Source: Elusimicrobiota bacterium (GTDB lineage Bacteria > Elusimicrobiota > Elusimicrobia > Elusimicrobiales > UBA9959). From it: a DNA stretch of 35,130 bases. A program made the translations under genes and the position numbers. Location: the NCBI GenBank assembly GCA_009773155.1, contig WOVA01000025.1:1-35130 (forward strand). Reading direction: 5' to 3'. The stretch's first letter is position 1; each line of letters starts with the position of its first letter. Below are positions 1 through 8,081 of the stretch, in pieces. The notes beneath the pieces are model-generated. The model did not search any database. It was not told where the DNA came from and saw only the letters and a list, made by a program, of their open reading frames with translations.

Positions 1-222
1 AAGAGCCTGCTTCCCCTCCATCAACCCCTTTACGGCCTCAAGAGACAGTGTACAGCCCTCTATAGCGGTCGAACCCCAGGCGGCGCGGGCCATGGCGTCT
101 TTTACCAGGGAAGGCACCCAGGGCACCTTGACGGCAGAGGCGCGGATCTGCTCTTTGATCTCCGTTATGTTTTCCAGGAGGCGATAGGCCCTGGCCGGGA
201 CTTTAAATTCAGGCTTGTACAT
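1..222 (-). CDS. Fic-family-like protein, N-terminal part (runs off the window)
   Basis: The open frame starts at an ATG at 222 and leaves the left edge of the window after 74 codons without a stop. It reads as a helical N-terminus with the segment WGSTAIEGCTLSLEAV at about residues 49-64. This resembles the S-x-IEGN-x-hydrophobic-x-L segment seen before the Fic domain in many Fic/DOC AMP-transferase family proteins. The catalytic HPFxxGNGR motif would lie outside the window, so activity cannot be judged. The gene is divergent from the downstream cotransporter gene. A repeated acataaagtt lies just upstream of its start (about 223-242) and could be a promoter or operator. The family call rests on one segment only. 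Confidence 0.5.
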   Translation of the reverse strand, partial: MYKPEFKVPARAYRLLENITEIKEQIRASAVKVPWVPSLVKDAMARAAWGSTAIEGCTLSLEAVKGLMEGKQAL

Positions 223-391
223 ACATAAAGTTTACATAAAGTTATTCGTAAAGTCAAACGAGCTATCATCTTAGGAAGCACCGCGCTCACCCGGCAGTCA
301 TGGTCGGATAAAGCGGCACTATTGTGTTAAAATGTCGCAGGGCTCCCGGGGCGGCGCGGCGGCCGGGATGGTCATAACGGAGGACTCAACA

Positions 392-2056
392 GTGTTCGAC
401 GCCTGGAGTTTTTTCGCGGGGCTGGGCATGTTCCTCTTCGGCATGTTCATGCTCGAAGAGTCCATAAAGGCGCTGGCGGGACGGTCGCTCAAGACCCTGA
501 TACGCCGCGCCACCGGTACCCGCGGCAGGGCCCTGCTCACCGGGGTCGCGACCACTTCCGTCCTCCAGAGCAGTTCCGCCGTCTCACTGATGGCCCTGGC
601 CTTCGTAGGGGCCGGCATGCTCACCCTCTCCAACGCCCTGGCCACGCTGCTGGGGGCAATGGTCGGCACCACCGCGACCGCCTGGCTGGTGGCCTTCTTC
701 GGCTTTTCCGTAAAGATAGACCGCTTCGCCCTGCCGCTGGTGGGACTGGGCGGGCTGGGCCTGGTCCTATTCGGCGGTTCGCCGCGCTGGATGAACGCCG
801 GCAAGCTGCTTTTCGCCTTCGGGCTCCTTTTCCTGGGACTGGATTACATGAAGAACGCCACGGAGGCCATGGCTGCGGGCGCGGACCTGTCCGCCCTGCC
901 GGACCTGGGCCTCTGGGTATACGTGCTCGCCGGCCTGGCGCTGACCGCCGTAATGCAGTCCAGTTCCGCATCTATCGCGGTGGTGCTTACGGCCGTTTTC
1001 GGCGGGATAATCGATTTCAGGCAGGCCGCGGGCATGGTAATCGGCGCAAATGTGGGCACCGCGGTGACCATACTGCTGGGCGCGATAGGAGGGATACCGG
1101 CCAAGAAACAGACGGCCCTGGGCTCGCTGACCCTCAAGATCGGCACGGCCCTTGTAGTCATACCGTCCCTGCCGCTGCTCTTCAAGGCGGTGAGTCTGGT
1201 AGTGGACCCGGCGACCAACCCGACGCTGGCCATAGCCGCCTTCCACACTCTTTTCAACCTCGTAGCCGTGCTGCTCTTCTACCCGGCCATCCCACGGCTG
1301 GCGGGGCGGCTGGAAAAATTCTTCCCCGAGAAGCGTACGATACTCGCCAGGTTCATACCCAACGCTTCGCCGCAGGTGCCGGAGGCGGCATTGCACGCGA
1401 TGCGCAACGAGGTGCTCAACCAGCTCGCGCTCTCGCTGCGCTATACCGCCGGCAGGTACGGCCTGCCCGCGCCGGCCGGGGACGCGCAGGCGGAAGAGGC
1501 CGAAGTGCATTACTACGATCTGGAGCGGCTGCACGCCGAGATCTTCACATTTTACGCCCAGGTGCAGTCGCAGGAGACGGAGGAATCCGAGGCCCTGCAG
1601 CTGGAGCCTGTCATCCGGGCCAGCCGCAGCGTCATGAACTCCACCAGGAACTTCTACGATCTGCGCGCGGAGGTGGAGGATATCTCCTCCGACGAGAACG
1701 CCTTCCTGACCGGCTCGGCGCGCGACCTGAAGGAAAGGCTGACGTCGCTGCGCGACCTCTCAGTCAGGCTGTCCGGGATGCCCGACAGCGCCGGCGCCGC
1801 GCCGGAACTGAAGGCTTTCTTCAGGGCGGCGGAGGAGGCCGACGCGCAGTTCATCGCCTCCTGCGCCGAGGCCGTCGCGGGCGGAGCCATACGTAAAAGA
1901 GAGGTCACGCGCCTGCTGATGGCCAACCGCCTCTTCACCCAGTCCACCCGCATGATAGTGCTGAGCCTGAAGAGCCTCACCAGCGATTTCAACTCCCCCC
2001 CGAAGAACTCCGCCGAGGAGCCGGAGCAGGTGCTTCTGGACCTGGATCCCGACTAA
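392..2056 (+). CDS. Na/Pi cotransporter family protein with PhoU-like C-terminus
   Basis: This is probably a sodium-dependent phosphate transporter of the inner membrane. Two inverted membrane repeats each carry the family signature QSSSA, at about residues 58-62 and 188-192, inside glycine-rich hydrophobic helices typical of the Na_Pi_cotrans domain. The last 200 or so residues are helical and charged, as in the PhoU-like tails of NptA/YjbB-type proteins. I chose the GTG at 392 because GGAGG lies 8 bases upstream. An ATG at 332 in the same frame would add 20 residues that look non-membrane and low in complexity. The gene ends just before a strong hairpin shared with the convergent operon. 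The family call is secure; direction of transport (uptake or efflux) is not shown by the sequence. Confidence 0.9.
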   Translation: MFDAWSFFAGLGMFLFGMFMLEESIKALAGRSLKTLIRRATGTRGRALLTGVATTSVLQSSSAVSLMALAFVGAGMLTLSNALATLLGAMVGTTATAWLVAFFGFSVKIDRFALPLVGLGGLGLVLFGGSPRWMNAGKLLFAFGLLFLGLDYMKNATEAMAAGADLSALPDLGLWVYVLAGLALTAVMQSSSASIAVVLTAVFGGIIDFRQAAGMVIGANVGTAVTILLGAIGGIPAKKQTALGSLTLKIGTALVVIPSLPLLFKAVSLVVDPATNPTLAIAAFHTLFNLVAVLLFYPAIPRLAGRLEKFFPEKRTILARFIPNASPQVPEAALHAMRNEVLNQLALSLRYTAGRYGLPAPAGDAQAEEAEVHYYDLERLHAEIFTFYAQVQSQETEESEALQLEPVIRASRSVMNSTRNFYDLRAEVEDISSDENAFLTGSARDLKERLTSLRDLSVRLSGMPDSAGAAPELKAFFRAAEEADAQFIASCAEAVAGGAIRKREVTRLLMANRLFTQSTRMIVLSLKSLTSDFNSPPKNSAEEPEQVLLDLDPD

Positions 2057-2059
2057 AGT

Positions 2060-2092
2060 AAAAAGACCGCCGGGTGCGCCCCGGCGGTCTTC
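2060..2092. terminator. Bidirectional rho-independent terminator
   Basis: A perfect 11-bp stem (2064-2074 with 2080-2090) encloses a 5-base loop. An A-run lies on the left and a short T-run on the right. It sits between the stop of the phosphate transporter and the stop of the convergent phosphatase-like gene, so it can serve both. Confidence 0.85.
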
Positions 2093-2114
2093 GTAATCCT
2101 GCCTTTCCGTCCCG

Positions 2115-3323
2115 TCAGGGAACAGCCGGCTTCTCCAGCCGGAAGATATCCAGTACCGTCCCGTCCTTGCCATATATGAGCAGGGTGAACAGCCGTCCGC
2201 TTACGCGGCCCTCGGCGAAATGGTGGCCGGCGATGAATTTCTCCGACCACTCGACCGTCTCTTCGCGCGGCGCGGCCGGCGGCCGTCCCCCGCCCCCGAG
2301 CGTTATATAGGACAGGCCTCCCTCGGTCACGGCGTCCTCCACCAGCGGCGAGGTGCGCTCATAGGCGCGCTCATGGCCCTGGAAGACCGCGTCCACCTGG
2401 TGCTTCTCCAACAGCGGGCGCAGCGTCTCGTTCAGCTCCTCGATTATTCCGTATTCACCGCTCGAATAGAGCGGGTGATGCAGGATGACGAATTTCCAGT
2501 CCTTATTGGTGCGCGTTAGGACATACTCGAGCCACTTATACTGCTTGGAGCCTCTGGTAAGCGCCGGGGCGGCCGCCGCGCCGCCGAAGGCGTTGGAGTC
2601 CAGCGCGATGAAGCGCGCTTTGCCTATGTCGAAATAATAATAGTGCGGCGGGAGGCCGTTGAGCGGAACGCTCTGGAAAGGAGAATAGTTCTCGCGCAGG
2701 AAGTTCTTCCCCTCGGAAGTCCCGGCCTCGGGGCCGTATTCCGACGAGCCGGGCACGGGGAAGAAAGGCGCCCGGCGGAGCAGCCCCGCGTAAGGGCCGA
2801 AATACTGCGCGTCGGCGTCCGCGTCCAGGCCGCCCTCGACCAGCCCGCCGGTATGTATGACGAAGTCCGGGGTCAGGCGGTCCATCTGAGCGGCCAGCGC
2901 CGCCTGTTGTACTGGGACACCATGCGGCATGGTGTCCCTCGCTGATGCCGAGCCGGATTCGCCGAAGGCGAGGAAGGTGAAGGAGTCTTTCTCCGCCGGC
3001 GGGAAGGTCTTGAACCGGCCTTCCGCGGCTTTGTAGACGGCCTGCCCCGTGGGTTCGGGCAGGAAAATGCGGTAGCAGTAGGTCGTATCGGCCAGCAGTC
3101 CGAAGAGCGGAAAGCGGTGCTCCTGGGTGGCGTAGTTCAGCGTGGTGACGCGTTCGCAGTCGGGCTCTATCCCGTAGCGCAGCCAGGCCACCGTGCTGAC
3201 GTCGGCGCGGAAACGCACCGTCATGGAGTCATGCGCCCCCGCCGCCAGGTAGGGGCCGCGGACTATCTGGGCGGCCCCGGCCGGCAGGGAGAGCACCAGA
3301 AGGAGGAGCGCCCCCAGCCTCAT
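2115..3323 (-). CDS. Exported purple-acid-phosphatase-like metallophosphoesterase, degenerate active site
   Basis: The protein has 402 residues and a Sec signal peptide (about residues 1-18), so it should act outside the cytoplasm. A fibronectin-III-like domain (about 20-108) precedes a calcineurin-like phosphoesterase fold, as in purple acid phosphatases. The metal-ligand motifs are eroded. GDxG reads G-E-S-G at 121-124, GDL reads G-G-L at 159-161, GNHE reads G-S-S-E at 192-195, and GHxH reads G-H-E-R at 316-319. Only the HH at 282-283 looks intact. With this many ligands lost it is probably a pseudoenzyme or binding protein, though this is inference. Its start overlaps the stop of adenine deaminase by 4 bases (ATGA), so the two are translationally coupled. 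It is the last gene of its operon. Confidence 0.8.
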   Translation of the reverse strand: MRLGALLLLVLSLPAGAAQIVRGPYLAAGAHDSMTVRFRADVSTVAWLRYGIEPDCERVTTLNYATQEHRFPLFGLLADTTYCYRIFLPEPTGQAVYKAAEGRFKTFPPAEKDSFTFLAFGESGSASARDTMPHGVPVQQAALAAQMDRLTPDFVIHTGGLVEGGLDADADAQYFGPYAGLLRRAPFFPVPGSSEYGPEAGTSEGKNFLRENYSPFQSVPLNGLPPHYYYFDIGKARFIALDSNAFGGAAAAPALTRGSKQYKWLEYVLTRTNKDWKFVILHHPLYSSGEYGIIEELNETLRPLLEKHQVDAVFQGHERAYERTSPLVEDAVTEGGLSYITLGGGGRPPAAPREETVEWSEKFIAGHHFAEGRVSGRLFTLLIYGKDGTVLDIFRLEKPAVP

Positions 3324-5056
3324 TTCTTCCCGCAGAAGAGGTCGGTGACGGTGAACTTCACCGCGTCGATGACGCCCCTGTCGGTTATGCGGAGCTCGGG
3401 TATCGGCGGCAGCGTTAGAAAAGCCATCGCCATGAACGGGTCTGAGAGTTTTGAGCCCAGCATGCGCGCCGCCTCGGAGAGGCGCTTGAGCTTCTCCTTG
3501 ACGTATTCGGAGCTGCGGTCGGACATCAGTCCCGCCACCGGCAGCGGCAGGGCTTCGAGGACCTGGCCGTTGAGCGCGGCCACTATGCCGCCCTGCATCT
3601 TGACCACCTGCACGGCCGCGGTGTACATGTCGCCGTCGTGCGTGCCGATGACGACGATATTATGGGAGTCGTGGGAGACCGACGACGCTATCGCGCCTTT
3701 CTTGAGGCCGAAGCCGCGGACCAGCCCCTTGGCGACGCGGCCCGAGGCCATGTGCCGCTCGATGACGGCGATCTTGAGTATGTCGCGGTCGGTATCGGCC
3801 GAGACGAAGCCGCCGTCCTGCTTGACCGGCTCGATGGTCTGCTTTGTCACTATCTGGTCGGGGATCACATTGATCACCTTGGCGTATTTCCCCTCCGCCC
3901 TGAGGGCGAAGTCCTCGTGCTCTATCCACTTCACGTTGACGGTGCCGCGCACCTTGCCCTCGTATTGCTTTATGACGCCGGGCTCGATGCGGCGGTTGAC
4001 GGCGACCTGGCGGCCTTTTTTGAAGACGCGGGAGATATTGAGCTTCTTAAGATCGTCCACTACTATCAGGTCGGCCTGGTAGCCGGGGGCGATGGCGCCG
4101 AGGTGCTTGAGGCCGAAATACTCGGCGGTGTTTATCGTCGCCATCTGTATGGCGCGTATCGGGTCCACTCCCAGCTTTATGGCGGTGCGGACCAGGTAGT
4201 CGATGTGACCCTGCTTCTCTATGTCCTCGAGGTGGCGGTCGTCGGTGACCAGTATGAACTTGCGGGAATTCTCGGAATTGACCAGCGGCAGCAGCCCTTT
4301 GAGGTTCTTGGCCGCCGTGCCCTCGCGTATCATGATGTACATGCCGGCGCGCAGCTTCTCGCGGGCCTCGGCCACGTCGGTGCACTCGTGGTCGCTCTTG
4401 ATGCCCGCCGAGACATAGGCGTAGAGCTGCTTGTCTTTGAGCATCGGCGCGTGGCCGTCTATGACCTTATTGCCGGCTATGGCTATCTTCTCCAGCACGC
4501 CCCTGTCCTGGTAGATGACGCCGGGGTAGTTCATCATCTCGCCTATGCCCAGCACGCGCTCGTCGCCCAGCAGGAGCGAGAGGTCGTGGGCGTCCAGCTC
4601 GGCGCCGGCGGTCTCCAGGTGCGTGGCCGGCACGCAGGACGGCAGCATGACGTAAACGCCCAGCACGGCGTTCTGGCTGGACGAGAGCATATACTTGATG
4701 CCGTCCAGGCCCAGCACATTGGCTATCTCGTGCGGGTCGATGACGACGGAGGTGGTGCCGCAGGGCAGCACCGTGCGGGCGAACTCGGGTATTTTCACCA
4801 TCGAGCTCTCGATATGGACGTGCCCGTCGATGAAGCCGGGAGCGACGTACGACCCCTTGAGGTCTATGGTCTTCTTGGCGGGGTAGGAACCGAAGCCGAT
4901 TACGCGGCCGTTGTGCACGGCGACATGGGTCTTGTGTATGTCGCCGGAGAAGGTGTTGACGACCCGCGCGTTCTTGAGCAGCAGGTCCACGCGCTTGGCG
5001 CCGCCGGAAAGCTCGATGGTGGCCTTAAGTTCTTTTACGGAATTTTCGATGTCCAT
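3320..5056 (-). CDS. ade: Adenine deaminase
   Basis: This enzyme deaminates adenine to hypoxanthine and ammonia in purine salvage (EC 3.5.4.2). The 578-residue length is normal for the bacterial Ade family of amidohydrolases. The metal-binding HxH lies in GFIDGHVHIESSM near residue 79. It is followed by CGTTSVVIDPHEIANVLG, then the HAP and SDHEC segments and the conserved C-terminal deaminase domain. The start is supported by AGGAG 7 bases upstream of ATG 5056. It lies 56 bases after the TauE/SafE gene and overlaps the next gene by 4 bases. The YfiH-type protein three genes upstream acts on adenosine in studied homologues, so the operon has a purine-salvage theme. Confidence 0.93.
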   Translation of the reverse strand: MDIENSVKELKATIELSGGAKRVDLLLKNARVVNTFSGDIHKTHVAVHNGRVIGFGSYPAKKTIDLKGSYVAPGFIDGHVHIESSMVKIPEFARTVLPCGTTSVVIDPHEIANVLGLDGIKYMLSSSQNAVLGVYVMLPSCVPATHLETAGAELDAHDLSLLLGDERVLGIGEMMNYPGVIYQDRGVLEKIAIAGNKVIDGHAPMLKDKQLYAYVSAGIKSDHECTDVAEAREKLRAGMYIMIREGTAAKNLKGLLPLVNSENSRKFILVTDDRHLEDIEKQGHIDYLVRTAIKLGVDPIRAIQMATINTAEYFGLKHLGAIAPGYQADLIVVDDLKKLNISRVFKKGRQVAVNRRIEPGVIKQYEGKVRGTVNVKWIEHEDFALRAEGKYAKVINVIPDQIVTKQTIEPVKQDGGFVSADTDRDILKIAVIERHMASGRVAKGLVRGFGLKKGAIASSVSHDSHNIVVIGTHDGDMYTAAVQVVKMQGGIVAALNGQVLEALPLPVAGLMSDRSSEYVKEKLKRLSEAARMLGSKLSDPFMAMAFLTLPPIPELRITDRGVIDAVKFTVTDLFCGKK

Positions 5057-5112
5057 GGTCCTTCTCCTGTCGCTTGTCTTGGTTAAATTTTACTTATTTT
5101 GACCGGTCTTTA

Positions 5113-5892
5113 TCACCTGAGCATGTCCCAGGCCACCTTGGCCAGCAGGCCGAAGGAGACGATTATCAGCATTGGGCGTATTATCCACGCCCCCCGCTTC
5201 AGCGCCACATGGGCGCCCAGCCAGTTGCCGGCCATGCCGAAAAGCCCCATGACCAGGCCCAGTTTAATGTCCACCCGGGCCAGATACAGGAAAGCTGCCA
5301 GCGAAAAAACGTTGGAGGTCAGGTTGAGCAGCTTGCTGAGCGCGGTGGCGCGCAGCAGGTCGTAGCCGCAGACCCTGGCGAAGGACAGCGCCAGGAAAGT
5401 GCCGGTGCCGGGGCCCAGCAGCCCGTCGTAGAAACTTATCACCGAGGAGATGAGGCCCGAGCCGAACCAGATCCGCTCCGGGGACTTATGCGCGCTGGTG
5501 TCGCGCAGGCCGAAATCCTTGCGGGCGACCAGGAACAGCGCGGCCGGCGGCAGGAAGATTATCAGCAGGTAGCGCACGGTCTCCGGCGGCACCGCCGAGA
5601 TGAGCGCCGCCCCCGCCGCCGAGGAGACCGCCGCCAGCGCGATCACGAAGAACAGGTAAAGCGGCGGGAAGGCCGCCGAGCGGAGGAACCGGGCCGCGGC
5701 GACCAGCGTGCCCATGCTGGAGGAGAGCTTATTGGTGCCCAGCAGCAGGTTGAGCGGCAGGCCGGCGGAAAGGTAAGCCGGGAGCGTGATAAGGCCGCCT
5801 CCCCCCGCCATCGAATCGATGAACCCGGCCAGCGCCACCAGCGCGGCCAGCAGGGCGAAAGTCTCCGGCGTCAGATTCTCAAAGTATGGCAT
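5113..5892 (-). CDS. TauE/SafE-family membrane permease
   Basis: The protein has 259 residues and about eight hydrophobic helices. A GFIDSMAGGGGLITLP segment near residue 21 is the hallmark of the TauE/SafE (formerly DUF81) family of putative anion or organosulfonate exporters. A related glycine-rich segment, YDGLLGPGTGTF, starts the second half. The start ATG at 5892 overlaps the stop of the upstream YfiH-like gene by one base (TAATG), which fixes the start. The open frame continues upstream to 6054, but that part is only a shadow of the neighbouring gene. The substrate cannot be read from the sequence; the purine-salvage neighbours do not settle it. Confidence 0.87.
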   Translation of the reverse strand: MPYFENLTPETFALLAALVALAGFIDSMAGGGGLITLPAYLSAGLPLNLLLGTNKLSSSMGTLVAAARFLRSAAFPPLYLFFVIALAAVSSAAGAALISAVPPETVRYLLIIFLPPAALFLVARKDFGLRDTSAHKSPERIWFGSGLISSVISFYDGLLGPGTGTFLALSFARVCGYDLLRATALSKLLNLTSNVFSLAAFLYLARVDIKLGLVMGLFGMAGNWLGAHVALKRGAWIIRPMLIIVSFGLLAKVAWDMLR

Positions 5893-6677
5893 TATCTCAG
5901 CATCGCGGCCAGGGCGAAGCGGCCTGTGACGCCCCTGTCGCGCCTCCACGAGAACAGCCGCTCGTCTTCCCGTGTGCACAGCGGCGAAAATTCGGAATTG
6001 GTTATACCGAGCTCCAGCAGCTGCTCGCGCAGCAGGGCGCGCAGGTCGAAACACTGCCCGCCGTCCTGCCGGCGCAACAGGCGCGCGGCCTTCTCCGGGC
6101 CGAAAAGGCCCTTGAGCCTCTCCGTGAAATCGCTCCCTACGGGATAATGCGCCGCGCAGATGCAGGGCCCCACGCCCGCGATAATATCCCCGGGCCGGCT
6201 GCCGTAAAGCAGCGCCATGCGCTCGAAAGCCGCGCGGAAGATGTTCTGCGCCGCGCCCCGCCAGCCCGCGTGCGTCACGCCGAGGGCGGCGTTGCGCCTG
6301 TCATAGAAGACCGCGGTGGCGCAGTCCGCGGAGAAGGCGATCAAAGGAGTATTCTTAAGGCGGGTAACCAGGCCGTCGAGGTGGGGCTGGAAGACGGGTT
6401 CGCCGGGCGGGCCGAAGGGCCAGTCCTCGCGCACCTCCGCCACATTGGCGGTATGCTCCTGCCTCATCGCGGCCAGTCTCTCCGCCGGCATCCCGGCGGC
6501 CGCCAGGAAGCGGCGCAGGTTCTCAGCCGCGTTCTCCGGCTCGTCGCCGGTCGCCGCGCCGACATTTAGCGAAGCGTAGGGGCCGGAGCTGACGCCGCCG
6601 GCGCGCGTGGAGACCGCGTGGGCCAGTCCGGCCTCGCCGTCCAGGTTGCCGAACCTGAGCAGTTCCGGTACGCCCAT
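5892..6677 (-). CDS. YfiH/PgeF-type laccase-domain protein (purine nucleoside phosphorylase/adenosine deaminase-like)
   Basis: This belongs to the Cu-oxidase_4 (DUF152) family, originally called polyphenol oxidase. Studied homologues are zinc enzymes acting on purine nucleosides (adenosine phosphorylation and deamination). Visible signatures are RAGGVSSGPYASLNVG near the start, SADCATAVFYD with the conserved Cys, GVTHAGWRGAA with the conserved His, and GVGPCICAAHYPVG. Length (about 261) is normal. ATG 6677 lies just after the stop of the upstream gene. A TTG at 6683 in the same frame overlaps that stop and has a better-spaced GGAG, so either could be used. The stop overlaps the next start by one base. 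Confidence 0.88.
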   Translation of the reverse strand: MGVPELLRFGNLDGEAGLAHAVSTRAGGVSSGPYASLNVGAATGDEPENAAENLRRFLAAAGMPAERLAAMRQEHTANVAEVREDWPFGPPGEPVFQPHLDGLVTRLKNTPLIAFSADCATAVFYDRRNAALGVTHAGWRGAAQNIFRAAFERMALLYGSRPGDIIAGVGPCICAAHYPVGSDFTERLKGLFGPEKAARLLRRQDGGQCFDLRALLREQLLELGITNSEFSPLCTREDERLFSWRRDRGVTGRFALAAMLR

Positions 6678-6679
6678 CG

Positions 6680-7579
6680 TCAATTCTTCAGCTCCAGCGT
6701 GTAGGATTTGACTATTTTAACGGGAAAATAGGATTCCTTGGCCTTTTTGAGGCCCGCCAGGCCCAGGTCGTTCTCCTTGTCTATGAACGAATAGGCGGCG
6801 GGCACGGCGCGGGCCGCCTCGCGGTCGAGGAACTGGTACAGACCCTTGAAAGAGATGTCGGCCTTCTCGAAATTGAGCGCCCAGGTCCCGTCGCTCAGCC
6901 GCGAGCCGAAGGCGAAGCCGGCCAGCCGGCCGGAGAGCTCCACCGCGACGCCGGACATCTCCAACTCCCTGAAATGCGCCAGCGCGTTGGCGATGGCCTT
7001 GCGCTCGCATTTCTTGATGTCCATGGCCTCGCCGCGCGACTTCTCCCAGTGGTCGAAGAGGTCGAGACAGTTCTTCAGGCAGGCTCCTTTCATCGCGCCG
7101 ACGGCGGCGGAAGCCCCGCAAGCTTTTTCGAACTGGGAGACGAGGTTGCGCTTCTTGGCGTAGCGGCGTCCGTCCAGCGCGGCCAGCGCGGTCCGCTCGT
7201 AGATGTAGTCGTGGTAGCCGTCCTCTTCCTTCACGGTGAAAAATTTCTCCGCTTCGGCCCGGCCGACGGCGTCCAGCCAGTCCTGCGGCACATAGCGGAA
7301 CTCCCGGTAGCCCAGCCGGGCGGCCCCGTCGGCCAGTTCCGCGGGCGATGGCATGCGGAAGGGGCGGCAGACCGGCAGCAGGAGCCGGCGGCGGCCGCCC
7401 TCTCCCTGCTCGTGCTCGGCGAACCAGGCGCGGTCCCCGTCCTCGAAATAGAAGGCGTCGTGAACGCAGCCGGCCCAGATTATCATAGAGGCCGGCGAAT
7501 AAGGGCAGAGCTGGTAGCCCTGCCCGGCGAAATAGGGTTTCAGCCTGGCATAATCGCCCGGCCCCAGCGGTTTAAACAT
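6680..7579 (-). CDS. DUF2156 (phosphatidylglycerol lysyltransferase C-domain-like) protein
   Basis: A 299-residue soluble protein with the tandem GNAT-like fold of the LPG_synthase_C/DUF2156 family. The pattern DYIYERTALAALDGRRYAKK followed by RN near residues 123-145 matches the family's conserved YxxLSGRKYxxKRN segment. Near the C-terminus FIDKENDLGLAGLKKAKESY matches the family's final NEDLGIxGLRxAKxSY-type motif. There is no membrane flippase domain, unlike MprF, so this is a stand-alone acyltransferase-like protein whose acceptor is unknown. Its start overlaps the stop of the GNAT gene by 8 bases, so the two are probably co-translated. Confidence 0.85.
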   Translation of the reverse strand: MFKPLGPGDYARLKPYFAGQGYQLCPYSPASMIIWAGCVHDAFYFEDGDRAWFAEHEQGEGGRRRLLLPVCRPFRMPSPAELADGAARLGYREFRYVPQDWLDAVGRAEAEKFFTVKEEDGYHDYIYERTALAALDGRRYAKKRNLVSQFEKACGASAAVGAMKGACLKNCLDLFDHWEKSRGEAMDIKKCERKAIANALAHFRELEMSGVAVELSGRLAGFAFGSRLSDGTWALNFEKADISFKGLYQFLDREAARAVPAAYSFIDKENDLGLAGLKKAKESYFPVKIVKSYTLELKN

Positions 7580-7991
7580 TGGTGCCGCCTTTCATCATGG
7601 CGCGCGCGCCGCGCGGGGTGACGAAACCGAGCCGGCTGTAGAAAGGCGAGGAGTTATTGGAGGAAATAAGGCCCACCCAGCCCACGCCGAGGGACTTGAG
7701 CCGCCGGAGCATGCGCCGGACCAGGCCGGAGCCTATATCGCGGCCGCGGAATTCCCGGGCGACGGTTATATCGTGCAGATAGGCCTCGGCCGAGTGGGCG
7801 TCTATGGCCCGCCCCATGCCCGCCAGGCGCCCGTCCTCCTCCGCCACTATGAAGCAGAGGCTGCGCTCGACGGTGCGGCGCAGCCCGGCCCGCCTGTCCG
7901 AGGGCTTCCACCAGCCCTGAGCCCGGTACAGGGCCTCGATCCGGAGGAGGTCGGAGGCTGAAGGTTTCTTTATGAATCTATAGCGGATCAT
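7572..7991 (-). CDS. GNAT-family N-acetyltransferase
   Basis: A 139-residue protein with a complete GNAT fold. The segment YLHDITVAREFRGRDIGSGL (about residues 71-90) contains beta-4 and the acetyl-CoA pyrophosphate-binding R/Q-x-x-G-x-G/A motif (here R-G-R-D-I-G-S-G). The end of the domain, NNSSPFYSRLGFV, is the usual FYxxxGF segment. It is the first gene of the minus-strand operon that runs down to 2115. The acceptor substrate is unknown. A C-rich/G-rich inverted repeat and a second hairpin lie upstream, so the operon promoter must be close to 7991-8030. Confidence 0.87.
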   Translation of the reverse strand: MIRYRFIKKPSASDLLRIEALYRAQGWWKPSDRRAGLRRTVERSLCFIVAEEDGRLAGMGRAIDAHSAEAYLHDITVAREFRGRDIGSGLVRRMLRRLKSLGVGWVGLISSNNSSPFYSRLGFVTPRGARAMMKGGTNV

Positions 7992-8032
7992 CGGGAAAGA
8001 AATAGTAACTTTTCCCCCGTCGGGGGGTCAAT

Positions 8033-8066
8033 AAAAAGAACCGCCCGCCGCAGCGGGCAGTTCTTC
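8033..8066. terminator. Terminator of the M14 peptidase gene
   Basis: An A-run is followed by an imperfect stem in which agaac pairs with gttct and gcccgc with gcgggc, around a cgca loop, then a short T-run. In the minus direction it lies just after the carboxypeptidase stop at 8082. A separate cccccg/cgggggg inverted repeat at about 8014-8026 adds to the insulation before the next operon. Confidence 0.65.
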
Positions 8067-8081
8067 GGGAGCGCCGCCGGC

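Noticed and set aside
5893-6054. N-terminal extension of the TauE/SafE gene
   Set aside because: This part is a shadow of the YfiH-like gene; the start at 5892 forms a TAATG junction and begins the first membrane helix.
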